Part shown: piece after piece, positions 8,785 through 18,065 of the stretch
Layout: each line of letters starts with the position of its first letter
Position numbering within the stretch: the first letter of the stretch is position 1
From: Candidatus Nitrosotenuis cloacae
GTDB taxonomy: Archaea > Thermoproteota > Nitrososphaeria > Nitrososphaerales > Nitrosopumilaceae
DNA length: 64,000 bases
Reading direction: 5' to 3'
NCBI RefSeq assembly: GCF_026768455.1
Contig: NZ_JAPPVQ010000015.1
Span: 102,192-166,191, forward strand
Notes under the pieces: generated by a model
What the model was told of the DNA's origin: nothing
The model's database searches: none
Seen by the model: only the letters and a program-made list of their open reading frames with translations
Position numbers and translations under genes: made by a program

Positions 8785-9439
8785 ATGCACGTGTGAGCAT
8801 CATTATCTCAGGACCGTTTGTCAGATTTCCTACAACTGCCGCCTTGTTGTTTACAAGGATGCCAGATGACACGTACGGTATTCCGCCGTTGATTGTCGCA
8901 GGCTCTATCTTTACCTTGAGTATGTCTGAAATAGAATGGATGTCGTCCTCATCCGTCTCTGGATGAATTATTCCGCCGATGTTGTTTGCGCGGACCATCG
9001 CACCTGACTGGTTGTACCCTGCGACCTTTTTCTGAATCACCTCCACATCCAAGGCGTCTTGTATGTCCTTGAGCATCTCCTTTGGAATCCTAGGTGATAC
9101 TATTCCACCTCTGTCGTTTACCGAAATGAGATTCCCAAGCGCATTGTGTTTTGTATCAAGCACAGCGACGTTGAGCTTTGTGGATTTTTTGAGGTATTCT
9201 ACCTCGTATGCGGAACATGTAGCAGGCAGCAGCATCCCTGTGTTATTCACCACCATCATGGTTCCAATCACCCTTGTGCTAGCTATTGAGGTAAACAGAT
9301 ACTCTGCCTTTAGATAGCCTGCAAGCGTGTTTGCCTTTGTGTGGGCAAAACCATTTGGCAGAAAAACAAAATCGTCATTTACTGCAGTGTAGATGCCGAT
9401 ATTTGGCCCCCTATACACATCATACTTGTAAATATCCAA
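8774..9439 (-). CDS. eif6: Translation initiation factor aIF6
   Basis: A 221-residue pentein-fold anti-association factor that binds the large subunit near L14e/L24e and prevents premature subunit joining. The repeated pattern of the five-fold propeller is visible, with recurring N-x-x-G elements such as VVNNTGMLLP, SVNDRGGIVSP, RANNIGGIIHP and LVNNKAAVVGN. The start is TTG at 9439, matching the family's MDIYKYDVYRG N-terminus. Unlike many archaea, no L31e or L39e gene precedes it in this window. Confidence 0.95.
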   Translation of the reverse strand: MDIYKYDVYRGPNIGIYTAVNDDFVFLPNGFAHTKANTLAGYLKAEYLFTSIASTRVIGTMMVVNNTGMLLPATCSAYEVEYLKKSTKLNVAVLDTKHNALGNLISVNDRGGIVSPRIPKEMLKDIQDALDVEVIQKKVAGYNQSGAMVRANNIGGIIHPETDEDDIHSISDILKVKIEPATINGGIPYVSSGILVNNKAAVVGNLTNGPEIMMLTRAFSE

Positions 9440-9553
9440 CTATTCATTTCCTAAATCAAAAGATATGAACGTAAGGCGCGATCCTGCCAAAAACAGTGTT
9501 ATAATATACGATCTTTTTGGAAAATGAATTTAGTTTGCACTAATTTTATTTAG

Positions 9554-9561
9554 ATTTAAAT
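9554..9561 (+). promoter_or_regulatory. TATA box of the ferredoxin gene
   Basis: ATTTAAAT lies with its centre about 26 bp upstream of the ATG at 9584. That places the expected transcription start at the start codon, predicting a leaderless mRNA. Confidence 0.65.
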
Positions 9562-9583
9562 AACATTTCCCCAAAGGTCTCAC

Positions 9584-10117
9584 ATGCCAATAGATGAACA
9601 TTTCCCACAAGGACTAAAACCATTGGGAAAAATCTTCCACGCTGATGGAGAACACTATCATTTCATGTGGGGCCCAGGAAGAAGCGATGCCGAATGTTTC
9701 TCAAACCATGAGGTAATCGCTGCATACGAAGCCCGCGGTGAAACGCAAGTTCCATTAGGTGTAAGCGGTACAATGGTTGCAGTTGATTGGGATTCATGCG
9801 TCGCAGATGGAGCATGTATTGAGGCTTGCCCAGTACAAGTTTTCCAGTGGTATAGAACCGAAATGGACATTCCAGCAAAAGATATTGTTGGGAAGACATT
9901 TGCAGGTACCGGATCTTCCGTTAAAGAAGAGCGCAAAGACTACACAGACAAAGCAGATCCAATCAGAGAACATGATTGCATTTGGTGTATGGCTTGCGTA
10001 TCTGTATGCCCACCTCAAGCTATCAAGGTTGACCAATCGAACTTGGAACACCATGAGAAAGCGGCAGGCACATACATCAAGATGGAAGGCGGAGAAAATC
10101 CACACGCACACGATTAG
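9584..10117 (+). CDS. Zinc-type dicluster ferredoxin (3Fe-4S + 4Fe-4S)
   Basis: A 177-residue ferredoxin of the archaeal Zn-ferredoxin type. A His-rich N-terminal extension holds zinc-ligand candidates (HADGEHYHF). Cluster I is CVADGACIEACP, where Asp replaces one Cys as in Sulfolobus, so a 3Fe-4S cluster is expected. Cluster II is CIWCMACVSVCP for a 4Fe-4S cluster. A central insert of about 40 residues separates them. It is probably the main low-potential electron carrier. The TATA box at 9554-9561 suggests a strong leaderless transcript. Complex I in this window lacks NADH-input subunits, so a ferredoxin like this is a possible partner (inference). Confidence 0.93.
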   Translation: MPIDEHFPQGLKPLGKIFHADGEHYHFMWGPGRSDAECFSNHEVIAAYEARGETQVPLGVSGTMVAVDWDSCVADGACIEACPVQVFQWYRTEMDIPAKDIVGKTFAGTGSSVKEERKDYTDKADPIREHDCIWCMACVSVCPPQAIKVDQSNLEHHEKAAGTYIKMEGGENPHAHD

Positions 10118-10209
10118 AAACAACTAATCTTTTCTTTTCTTTTACATTTTACATATTCCTTGCCGAATCTTTACTAACAAATTTTAACCAGTGTTTATCA
10201 TCGAAACCC

Positions 10210-10293
10210 GCAGAGGTCGCCTAGCTCGGTAGGGCGCGGGCCTTGAGAGCCTGTGTGCGCAAGCATCCGGGGGTTCAAATCCCTCTCTCTGCG
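10210..10293 (+). tRNA. tRNA-Ser (TGA)
   Basis: A class II tRNA with acceptor GCAGAGG pairing TCTCTGC, anticodon loop CTTGAGA (anticodon TGA, Ser), a long variable arm of about 15 nt, T loop TTCAAAT and discriminator G, as expected for serine. A TATA-like ATTTTAA sits about 25 bp upstream. Confidence 0.94.
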
Positions 10294-10294
10294 C

Positions 10295-11251
10295 TTATTT
10301 TCCTAATTTGCTGATTGCCGCCAGCAGGGCTGATAGCTGTATCTCCGGGTTTGCCCCTGACAGAATTCTAAAGTCATATTCTGCAATTGCCTGAGAAATC
10401 TCTACTAGGTTTGCCTGCTTTGTGCGGTAGAGTGCCTCATTGATGTATTTTAGAAAGTCTGACTCTGACATCCCGTACACCTTGATCAATTCGATCATCT
10501 TGTTTCTTGCATCCGCTATCTTGCCAGCAAGTGCCAGTCTTAGGATGTCGTCGACGTCCTTTGTCTTGGTAAGGCCTGCAGCGGATTTTACGTTCTCTTC
10601 TGTGATGCTGCCAAGGCTTGACGCGGCCTGCAGCAGGTTGATTGCATGCCTCAGGTCGCCTTCGGTATAGTCGTAGATTGCCTTGAGGCCGTCCTCGTCT
10701 GACTTTATCTTCTCCTTTTTTGCAATCTCCTTTAGGTGTGCTATCACCTCTTTTTCCTCGATTCTGGTGAACTTGAATACTGCGCACCTACTCTGAATCG
10801 GCTCGATTATTCGCGATATGTTGTTTGCAATCAGGATGAATCTGCAGTGCTTGGCCGTATCTTCGATTATTCTTCGCAAAGCAGTCTGTGCATCGGAGGT
10901 CATCTCGTCTGCCTCATCCAAAATGATTATCTTAAATGGAATCTGGGTGTCAAGGCCCGCATACCTTGAGAACTTTTTCACCCTCTCTCGCACCATGCCG
11001 ATTCCACGCTCATCTGATGCGTTCAGCTCAAGCGTGTACTCGCGCCAGTTGTCCCCGAGGATCTCGTGCGACAGGCAGATGGCAAGCGTCGTCTTTCCAA
11101 CTCCGGCGGATCCGGAAAACAGCAGGTGCGGCATCTCTGATATGTTTTTTATCAGCGCCGTGATGCTTCCGACTATCTCTTTTTGGTTTACCAGTTCTGA
11201 TATCTTGTGGGGCCTGTACTTTTCAACCCACATTATGCTGGACTCTGACAT
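10295..11251 (-). CDS. rfcS: Replication factor C small subunit
   Basis: A 318-residue AAA+ clamp-loader subunit. Walker A GSAGVGKTT (about residues 47-55), Walker B LDEADEMT, the SRC arginine-finger motif in IQSRCAVFKF, and a C-terminal collar domain are all visible. With RfcL (at 32.5 kb) it loads PCNA onto primed DNA. The ATG at 11251 is preceded by a TATA-like sequence near 11273-11282. It diverges from the GINS-MCM-Hel308 operon, so replisome genes face each other across a 119-bp promoter region. Confidence 0.96.
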   Translation of the reverse strand: MSESSIMWVEKYRPHKISELVNQKEIVGSITALIKNISEMPHLLFSGSAGVGKTTLAICLSHEILGDNWREYTLELNASDERGIGMVRERVKKFSRYAGLDTQIPFKIIILDEADEMTSDAQTALRRIIEDTAKHCRFILIANNISRIIEPIQSRCAVFKFTRIEEKEVIAHLKEIAKKEKIKSDEDGLKAIYDYTEGDLRHAINLLQAASSLGSITEENVKSAAGLTKTKDVDDILRLALAGKIADARNKMIELIKVYGMSESDFLKYINEALYRTKQANLVEISQAIAEYDFRILSGANPEIQLSALLAAISKLGK

Positions 11252-11370
11252 TTAGATGAAATGAATATGCATTACTAATAACTACTACGCCTGAGGATCA
11301 AATGATCAAAGCTACTTGTGAACACAATTGATCGATCGTATCCATTAAATCCCTGAGCCATGTTTCTTAA

Positions 11371-11883
11371 ATGTTGAAAATAAACGACCTCTTGCAGGTT
11401 TATTCAATAGGGTATGCCACGCAGGACGTAAAGACTGTCATAAATCATGATTTCAAGGTAAATGTATCAAACATTACAATCGACGGAAAGCAGGGCGAGG
11501 TGCTGAACCTTCCTCGCTGGGTCTCGCAGACTCTGGAATCGGAAAAGCATGCAGAGATCCAAGAATCGGACATGGGAGTAGAACTTACGCAGTCAATCTC
11601 AAAGGAGAACTTTCAGGGAGAAGAGCTGTCCCACATTGATCCGGACTTTTACATCCGGGTCACCGGATACATTGCAAGGCAGTCAGACAAGGAAAAGGAC
11701 AAACTGGAAAGCCTGCTTAAGACGCTAATTCGAAAAAGACTAGGAAAGCTCATCCCGATGGCAAACTCCATGGAACTTACGGCGGACATGGCAAAGAAAC
11801 TATCCATCGAGGAGAGGGCGTTATACAACCAGGTCCACGAACACAGTACCGATTTTGTAGATCAGATATTTGGTGAAAGGTAA
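11371..11883 (+). CDS. GINS complex subunit (Gins51-like)
   Basis: A 170-residue protein with the GINS arrangement: an N-terminal beta-rich half with NLPRWVSQTL and a C-terminal helical half with LLKTLIRKRLGKLIPMA. GINS bridges MCM and GAN/primase in the archaeal CMG-like helicase. Sequence alone is modest evidence, but the stop overlaps the MCM start (TAATG at 11881-11885), and GINS next to mcm is a well-known archaeal arrangement. The ATG at 11371 lies 24-25 bp after a TATA-like CATTAAAT (11343-11350), so the transcript is probably leaderless. Confidence 0.85.
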   Translation: MLKINDLLQVYSIGYATQDVKTVINHDFKVNVSNITIDGKQGEVLNLPRWVSQTLESEKHAEIQESDMGVELTQSISKENFQGEELSHIDPDFYIRVTGYIARQSDKEKDKLESLLKTLIRKRLGKLIPMANSMELTADMAKKLSIEERALYNQVHEHSTDFVDQIFGER

Positions 11884-13958
11884 TGGCGCAGGAAACACAG
11901 ACTCAGGCAGCCCTGATTGATCAGATACAGAACTTCCTTGCCTCATTTAAGGACAAGTCCGGCTCGTTCAGGTATGTTGAGGAGATAGACCAGATGATGG
12001 CAAAGCAGGCAAAGTACATTGTAGTTGACTACAACGACGTGGTGTCGCAAAGAGAGATAGAAGTCAAGTTTAACTCAAGTCCGGACGAGGTGCTTTACGC
12101 ATTTTCGCGTGCAGTAAAGAACATCTTGGAAGAAAGGTTCCCAGACTATGCAAAAAAGATCTCAGATGACATACGAGTAAGAATTGCAAACTATCCAATC
12201 CAGAGGAGCCTGCGTCAGATAAACGCCGAGGTGATAGGCAGGATGACAAGCGTATCTGGAATGGTGGTACGTTCCTCTGAGGTAAAGCCGCTTGCAAAAA
12301 GCGTGCTGTACAAGTGTCCTGAGGGCCACATCACAGAGGTTCCGCTGGAAAGAGGGTTGACACTCTACACGCCGACCAAGTGCTCACATGACAAGTGCAC
12401 TCACCGCGACCTGAGGATTGATCCTGAGAACAGCAAGTTCATCGACTTTCAGATAGTAAGGTTGCAGGAACTCCCCGAGGATCTTCCACCAGGACAGCTT
12501 CCGCACTATATTGACGTAACAATAAAGCAGGATCTTGTGGACAACGCAAGGCCAGGCGACAGAATCATACTTACTGGTATCGTCCGAATAGAGCAGGAGC
12601 AGATAACTGGAACTAGAATCCACAGCGGCCTGCACCGACTGAGAATCGAGGGAAACAACATCGAGTTCCTCGGAGGCAGAGGAACCAAAAACTCCAGGAG
12701 ATCCGAAAGGGAGGAGATCTCGCCAGAAGAGGAAAAAATAATCAAGTCGCTTGCGCGAACGTCTGACATTTACGACCGACTGATCGCCTCGTTTGCGCCG
12801 CACATCCAAGGTTCTGCAATAATAAAAGAATCAATACTGTTGCTTATAGTCGGCTCCACCCAAAGGGTGCTGCAGGACGGCACAAAGATTAGAGGTGACA
12901 TCAACGTGTTCCTTGTAGGTGACCCTGGAACTGCGAAGAGCGAAATGCTCAAATTCTGCGCAAGGATTGCGCCAAGGGGTCTGTACACATCCGGCAGGGG
13001 TTCAACTGCTGCAGGACTTACTGCGGCAGTGGTGCGCGACAAAACCGGAATTATGATGTTGGAGGCCGGAGCTGTGGTATTGGGCGATCAAGGTTTAGTT
13101 TGTATCGACGAGTTTGACAAGATGAAGCCCGAGGACCGAAGCGCCCTGCACGAGGTGATGGAGCAGCAGTCAGCAAGCATCGCAAAGGGAGGAATAGTTG
13201 CAACGCTCAACGCAAGGACATCAATTTTGGCTGCGGCAAACCCGATGTATGGAAAATATGATCCGTTCAAAAACATCACAGAAAACGTGGCGCTTCCAAT
13301 CCCACTTTTGACAAGATTTGACCTCATATTCGTGGTGCGCGACATTCCGTCAAAGGAAAAGGACAGAAACATCGCGCAGCACATCATCGGGCTGCACAAG
13401 CGCTCGTCATCTGACAACCGATCTCTTATCGACGTTGACATTTTCACAAAATACCTCGCATACTGCAAGAGATCCGATCCTCTGCTGACCCCAGAAGCAG
13501 AAGAAAAGATACTGGAATACTATCTAAAGATGAGAAACGTCGAATCAGAGGAAATGATCACAGTAACTCCAAGGCAGCTTGGGGGGCTGGTCAGACTTGC
13601 CACTGCAAGGGCAAGGCTGCTCCAAAAGGACCAAGTCGACGGCGAGGATGCGGAGAGGGCGATATTTCTCATCCAGAGCATGCTTGAAGATGCGGGAGTG
13701 GACGTCAATACCGGAAAGGTGGATCTTGGGGTGCTGCAGGGTAGGCCGCACAGCGAGGTCTCAAAGCTGCAACTGTTCATGGACGTCCTAAAGTCACTGG
13801 AAGGCGACGGCAAGGCCGCAGTTGAGGAAAAAACGTTCATCAAGGAACTCGTCAAGACCGGCAAGTTCACAGAAGAAGAGGCAAGAAGCTTCCTTAGGAG
13901 AATGCTGCGGGAGGCATCAATTTATGAATCCAAGCCAGGCCACTATAACCGTGTATGA
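11883..13958 (+). CDS. mcm: MCM replicative helicase
   Basis: A 691-residue minichromosome maintenance ATPase. It has an N-terminal domain with a zinc-binding Cys set (CPEG, then CSHDKC, about residues 144-172), the OB and beta-hairpin region, and a AAA+ core with Walker A GDPGTAKSE, Walker B CIDEFDKM and arginine finger LLTRFDL. A C-terminal winged helix follows. It unwinds DNA at forks. Its start overlaps the GINS stop and its stop overlaps the Hel308 start (ATGA), making a three-gene translationally coupled operon. Confidence 0.97.
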   Translation: MAQETQTQAALIDQIQNFLASFKDKSGSFRYVEEIDQMMAKQAKYIVVDYNDVVSQREIEVKFNSSPDEVLYAFSRAVKNILEERFPDYAKKISDDIRVRIANYPIQRSLRQINAEVIGRMTSVSGMVVRSSEVKPLAKSVLYKCPEGHITEVPLERGLTLYTPTKCSHDKCTHRDLRIDPENSKFIDFQIVRLQELPEDLPPGQLPHYIDVTIKQDLVDNARPGDRIILTGIVRIEQEQITGTRIHSGLHRLRIEGNNIEFLGGRGTKNSRRSEREEISPEEEKIIKSLARTSDIYDRLIASFAPHIQGSAIIKESILLLIVGSTQRVLQDGTKIRGDINVFLVGDPGTAKSEMLKFCARIAPRGLYTSGRGSTAAGLTAAVVRDKTGIMMLEAGAVVLGDQGLVCIDEFDKMKPEDRSALHEVMEQQSASIAKGGIVATLNARTSILAAANPMYGKYDPFKNITENVALPIPLLTRFDLIFVVRDIPSKEKDRNIAQHIIGLHKRSSSDNRSLIDVDIFTKYLAYCKRSDPLLTPEAEEKILEYYLKMRNVESEEMITVTPRQLGGLVRLATARARLLQKDQVDGEDAERAIFLIQSMLEDAGVDVNTGKVDLGVLQGRPHSEVSKLQLFMDVLKSLEGDGKAAVEEKTFIKELVKTGKFTEEEARSFLRRMLREASIYESKPGHYNRV

Positions 13959-16081
13959 GAATAACGGACCTTCCAATAGCTGATTCTGCACGCCAATTTC
14001 TAACTGGTCAGGGAATCGAGAATCTCTTCCCGCCACAAAAACAGGCAGTAGATGCAGGGCTTCTTGACGGCAAGAACATACTTGTATCTGCGCCCACTGC
14101 CAGCGGAAAGACGCTCATTGCCATGCTTGCGATAATGAACTTTCTGGCAAACAAGGAAGGAAAGGTAGTCTATCTCTCACCGCTTCGCGCACTTGCGTCC
14201 GAAAAATTCACCGAGTTTAAAAATCTGGAAAAGGTGGATCTGGGCAGAAAGGTCAGAACGGCAATATCTACTGGAGATTTTGACTCTGTGGACAAAGAGT
14301 CGGAAAGCGCCGACATTGTAGTCTTGACAAACGAAAAGATGGACTCGCTAATCCGTCACGGGGTAGACTGGATTGACAGTATTGGTTTAGTCATAGCGGA
14401 CGAGGCTCACCTAATTGGAGATCCGGACAGGGGCCCGACACTTGAGATAGTTCTGACCAAGTTAAAGGAACTCCAGTCTTCGCCTCAGATACTGGCATTG
14501 AGTGCAACCATTACAAACTCTGATGAGATATCAGATTGGCTTGGATGCACACTAGTCTCAAGCGAATGGAGGCCAGTGCCTCTAACTGAGGGTGTCTTTG
14601 ACGGGGGGACTTTGCTGTGGAACAACGGAGAGTCTGCCGAGATAGACTCCAGCATAAGGGGGCCTGCAGTAGATCTGTGCCTTGACACAATACGCAACGG
14701 CGGCCAATCGTTGATTTTTGCGGAAACAAGAACACGCTCTGCATCACTTGCAGCAAAGGGGGCTGACGCAGTATCGAAATTTCTCTCAGATTCGGAAAGA
14801 AAAGACCTTGACGAGATATCAAAACGACTGCTTGACGGCAACGAGCACACCGAACTTGTAAAGACGTTATCGTCATTATTGAAAAAAGGAGTAGGATTCC
14901 ATCACGCAGGACTGAATCAAAACTGCAGAGAGATAATAGAAAACGAGTTCCGGGCAGGCAAGATAAAACTGATCGCCTCGACTCCGACACTTGCAGCCGG
15001 CGTGAACTTGCCTGCAAGACGCGTTGTCATATCCAGCATCGCACGGTTTGACGTAAAGGCAGGCATGAACAAACCAATCAGCGTCCTAGAATACAAGCAG
15101 CTGTGTGGAAGGGCAGGACGGCCGCAGTATGACGACTTTGGGGAGGCGGTGATAGTAGGAAACTCCAATGCAGCAGACCTCATCGACTATTACATCAATG
15201 GAACCCCTGAGCCGATAACTTCGCAGCTTGCGGGGGACAAGGCGCTGCGCGTGCACATTCTAAGCCACATAGTGTCGCATCCTGGAATAAAAAACGAGGA
15301 GATCTTTGATTTTTTCTTAAAGACGCTTGCAGGAAAACAGACTCGAAAGAATACGCTAAAGTTTGCAATAGAGATTGCAAAAAAGTTCCTGCTAAATGAA
15401 AAGCTGATAATACAAAAAGGAGAGCGATTTGCATCTACTGAGTTTGGCAAAAAGGTCTCCATGCTATATGTAGATCCACTGACTGCGATTTACTTTAAGC
15501 GAAGCATAGAGGCCACATCTGAGAGCAGGAGGCACACGTTCGGATTCCTGCATCTTGTGACAAGCTCAGAGGAGTTCTTTCCAAAATTCTCGCTCCGCAA
15601 CAAGGATCACGAGATCCTAAGCGTACTAATTGAGAACCATTCCTCGGAGCTAATCGAACGCATCTCCGAATACGACTGCTCCCGAAGCCTGCTTGCACTG
15701 CATTCGTGGATAAGCGAGTCATCTGAGGTACACATGTCAGATAACCTTGGCATCGAGTCAGGCGACATGCACAGGATGGCAGATATTGCAGACTGGCTGC
15801 TTTACTGCCTGTACGAGCTTGCAAAGCTGCTTGACAGGTCGGATCTTCTTGAGGAGATTGCCACTCTTAGAAAGAGGGTCGCCTACGGAATCAAAGAGGA
15901 ACTCGTTGAGCTGACCCAGATACGCGGAATAGGACGTGTGCGCGCCCGTAAGCTGTACTCACACGGAATAAAGACGATCGAAGATCTCAAAAAGATTCCA
16001 GTGGACAAGCTGGCCGAAATTGACAAAATCGGCCCAACACTGGCAGATAATATTAAATCCCAACTGGCAAAAGTTAGGTAG
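13955..16081 (+). CDS. hel308: Hel308-type superfamily 2 DNA helicase
   Basis: A 708-residue Ski2-like helicase. It shows motif I APTASGKT (about residues 45-52), motif II DEAH, the FHHAGL block of motif IV/V, motif VI QLCGRAGRP, a ratchet/winged-helix region, and a C-terminal helix-hairpin-helix (LTQIRGIGRVRARKLYS and a second HhH at IDKIGPTLADNI). Hel308 acts on stalled forks with 3' to 5' polarity. The ATG overlaps the MCM stop, implying coordinated production with the replicative helicase. Confidence 0.94.
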   Translation: MRITDLPIADSARQFLTGQGIENLFPPQKQAVDAGLLDGKNILVSAPTASGKTLIAMLAIMNFLANKEGKVVYLSPLRALASEKFTEFKNLEKVDLGRKVRTAISTGDFDSVDKESESADIVVLTNEKMDSLIRHGVDWIDSIGLVIADEAHLIGDPDRGPTLEIVLTKLKELQSSPQILALSATITNSDEISDWLGCTLVSSEWRPVPLTEGVFDGGTLLWNNGESAEIDSSIRGPAVDLCLDTIRNGGQSLIFAETRTRSASLAAKGADAVSKFLSDSERKDLDEISKRLLDGNEHTELVKTLSSLLKKGVGFHHAGLNQNCREIIENEFRAGKIKLIASTPTLAAGVNLPARRVVISSIARFDVKAGMNKPISVLEYKQLCGRAGRPQYDDFGEAVIVGNSNAADLIDYYINGTPEPITSQLAGDKALRVHILSHIVSHPGIKNEEIFDFFLKTLAGKQTRKNTLKFAIEIAKKFLLNEKLIIQKGERFASTEFGKKVSMLYVDPLTAIYFKRSIEATSESRRHTFGFLHLVTSSEEFFPKFSLRNKDHEILSVLIENHSSELIERISEYDCSRSLLALHSWISESSEVHMSDNLGIESGDMHRMADIADWLLYCLYELAKLLDRSDLLEEIATLRKRVAYGIKEELVELTQIRGIGRVRARKLYSHGIKTIEDLKKIPVDKLAEIDKIGPTLADNIKSQLAKVR

Positions 16082-17098
16082 TTGCAGTCCGAGATAATAG
16101 CGGCAGTTGTAGTTTCATGTATTGCATTTTTCGTGGTTTTGGGACTGGTTCCGGTTCTGATAAGGTATCTTGCAAGACGCAACTGGGTAGTAAAGGACGT
16201 GAACCGCAAGGGCGGTGCGATGATACCGCGTCCGGGCGGTCCCGCACTTATTGCCGGGATAGTCCTATCTGAGATCTCGCTTTACTTTCTTCTCCCTGGC
16301 AGCGAAATAATCGCAAGGCAGATCTGCGCAATCTTGCTGACCACCGGAGCTGCGTTTGTTATCGGCTTTGTAGACGACAGACGGGTCATGGGCGGCTGGT
16401 TCAAGCCGCTCGCACTTGCGGCAGCATCTGCTCCGATAATGCTGCTTGGCGTGTATGAACCGAACCTTGCGTTCCCGCTATTTGATGAGGTAAAGATTCC
16501 AGCACTCTACTTGGGAGTGATAATAATCATGATATCTATTACAGGCAACACGATAAACTCAATTGACGTAATGAACGGAATTGCATCCGGCTTTATGGTG
16601 ATTGCAGCATCTGCACTCACTGTCTCCTTGCTTGTACTGCAGAATTATCCTGTGGCAATAATGACCCTGCCGCTTGTTTTTGTCTCACTCGCATTTTACA
16701 AATTCCACAAGTTCCCAAGTAGGATATTTCCAGGAGACTCTGGAGCACTTACGCTTGGAGCAATGTATGGCGCCATCGCAATCATTGGTAGGGTGGAGGT
16801 GATTGCAGCAATAGCGCTCTTGCCTGCTGTGATTAACTCATTTCTGTTTCTATCAAGTGTAAAGCGCATAGTGGAACACAGACAGATAAAAAACCCCACA
16901 ACTCACACTGAGGACAACAAGATAACCACAACAAAGGAAAAGGATGCACCAATCACGCTTGTGAGGCTCCTCGTGGCAAGCAAACCCCTGACGGAAAAAG
17001 AGATAGGGTTTACGATATTCCGCCTTGCTATTTTCTCTGCGGCACTCGCAATAATCTCGGCATTACTAATGGAGGTACAAATTTGGGCCAGTCCCTGA
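16082..17098 (+). CDS. MraY/WecA/AglH-family GlcNAc-1-phosphate transferase
   Basis: A 338-residue polytopic membrane protein with about ten hydrophobic helices, of the polyprenyl-phosphate sugar-1-phosphate transferase family. Signatures seen: VIGFVDDRRVMGG (the paired Asp), NTINSIDVMNG (N/D catalytic block) and the FPGDSGALTLG loop. It would transfer a sugar-1-phosphate from UDP-sugar to dolichyl phosphate, the first step of N-glycan assembly. The start is TTG at 16082, directly after the Hel308 stop. A cytosolic loop of about 35 polar residues (near 265-300) is unusual. The exact sugar is not readable. Confidence 0.9.
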   Translation: MQSEIIAAVVVSCIAFFVVLGLVPVLIRYLARRNWVVKDVNRKGGAMIPRPGGPALIAGIVLSEISLYFLLPGSEIIARQICAILLTTGAAFVIGFVDDRRVMGGWFKPLALAAASAPIMLLGVYEPNLAFPLFDEVKIPALYLGVIIIMISITGNTINSIDVMNGIASGFMVIAASALTVSLLVLQNYPVAIMTLPLVFVSLAFYKFHKFPSRIFPGDSGALTLGAMYGAIAIIGRVEVIAAIALLPAVINSFLFLSSVKRIVEHRQIKNPTTHTEDNKITTTKEKDAPITLVRLLVASKPLTEKEIGFTIFRLAIFSAALAIISALLMEVQIWASP

Positions 17099-17319
17099 TG
17101 TATTCTTTTATTGCGATAATGTGGGTGCTCATACTTGCAGGTGGGGGAATACTGGTCACTGCGGTATCAAAGATATCGGTGCAGGGGTACGGCGAGGATC
17201 TGGACTTTCTTATTGCGTCTGCAATAAAAGCAGCAATCGCGTTGGTACTGGTTGTGTTCTGGATTGTGATTCTGACAAAGCTGAAAAACAAGATCTTTCA
17301 AAAACAGATTAGCGCCTAG
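17098..17319 (+). CDS. Small two-helix membrane protein, unknown
   Basis: A 73-residue protein with two hydrophobic segments (IAIMWVLILAGGGILVTAV and IALVLVVFWIVILTKL) and a short basic tail. I do not recognise a family. The start ATG at 17098 overlaps the stop of the glycosyltransferase gene in a TGATG, so it is translationally coupled to it and may be an accessory of that membrane enzyme (inference). Its last four bases overlap the convergent acetyltransferase gene. Confidence 0.6.
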   Translation: MYSFIAIMWVLILAGGGILVTAVSKISVQGYGEDLDFLIASAIKAAIALVLVVFWIVILTKLKNKIFQKQISA

Positions 17320-17789
17320 GACTTCCACTTTTTCTGCTTTCTGTCGTATTCCTCACGCGAATATCTCTGCTTGGCAGGCACCCCGACTACCACAGTGTTG
17401 TCTGGGACGTCCTTTGTCACGACTGCCCCCATTGCAACTACGCTGTTTTCCCCAATAGTTACTCCTGCCTTAATGACTGCGCGTGAGCCAATCACTGCAC
17501 CGTCCTTGATTGTGACTCCTATCATCTTCTCGCTTGGCGGATATGGGTCGTTTGTGAGCGTGGCAGAAGGTCCGATGAAGACGTTTCTTCCTATCCTTGA
17601 AAGCGGCGGAATGTACACCAGTCCCTCAATCATGGTGTTGTCTCCGATCACGACATTATAATCGACATGCGCAAGTGAGCCTATCTTGACGTTGTCGCCA
17701 ATCATGGTGTTGTCTCCAACATATGCAAAGTGCCAGATCTTTACGTTCTTTCCAATCTTTGCCTTTTCTGAAATAAAGTTGGTGACCAA
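17316..17789 (-). CDS. Hexapeptide-repeat acyltransferase (WbpD/WlbB-like)
   Basis: A 157-residue left-handed beta-helix acyltransferase built of hexapeptide repeats (for example IGDNVKIGSLAHV, IGENSVVAMGAVV) ending in VPDNTVVVGVPAKQ. The TNDPYPP loop and overall length resemble UDP-2-acetamido-3-amino-glucuronate N-acetyltransferases used for diacetamido uronic acids. Together with the Gfo/Idh/MocA dehydrogenase two genes upstream, it looks like part of a surface-sugar pathway. The acyl donor is presumably acetyl-CoA. The exact sugar is inference. Confidence 0.8.
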   Translation of the reverse strand: MVTNFISEKAKIGKNVKIWHFAYVGDNTMIGDNVKIGSLAHVDYNVVIGDNTMIEGLVYIPPLSRIGRNVFIGPSATLTNDPYPPSEKMIGVTIKDGAVIGSRAVIKAGVTIGENSVVAMGAVVTKDVPDNTVVVGVPAKQRYSREEYDRKQKKWKS

Positions 17790-17795
17790 GAGATA

Positions 17796-18065
17796 TCACA
17801 GATGCCATGGTCTTGCATGCTTAATTATTTTTTGAGGTAGTGCATCCTTGTTTCTCTCAAGGAATTCCACGTCCTGCTTTTTGTCCCTCAACTCGTCTGG
17901 CAACATGATTGGTATCTCCTCGATTATTGGGTAGAACCTGTTGCATTCTGTACAGTACAGAGAGCCCTCTATAACAGCCGGCTCGCTTGACTTTACTTCG
18001 AACATCTCCAGCGGAAAGTGCTTGTCAAGTGGACATACTAGGATGTCTATCATCTTTTTGTTCAT
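17796..18065 (-). CDS. Trm112-like zinc-ribbon protein
   Basis: An 89-residue Trm112/YcaR-like protein. It has IDILVCPLDKH at the N-terminus, YCTECNRFYPIIEEIPIMLPDE in the middle, and a charged tail. Trm112 proteins bind and stabilise methyltransferases, but related small proteins also occur inside glycan gene clusters. Here the gene overlaps the dehydrogenase gene by 4 bp upstream and precedes the acetyltransferase by 6 bp, so it is co-expressed with sugar-nucleotide enzymes. Only three of the usual zinc ligands are obvious. Confidence 0.78.
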   Translation of the reverse strand: MNKKMIDILVCPLDKHFPLEMFEVKSSEPAVIEGSLYCTECNRFYPIIEEIPIMLPDELRDKKQDVEFLERNKDALPQKIIKHARPWHL

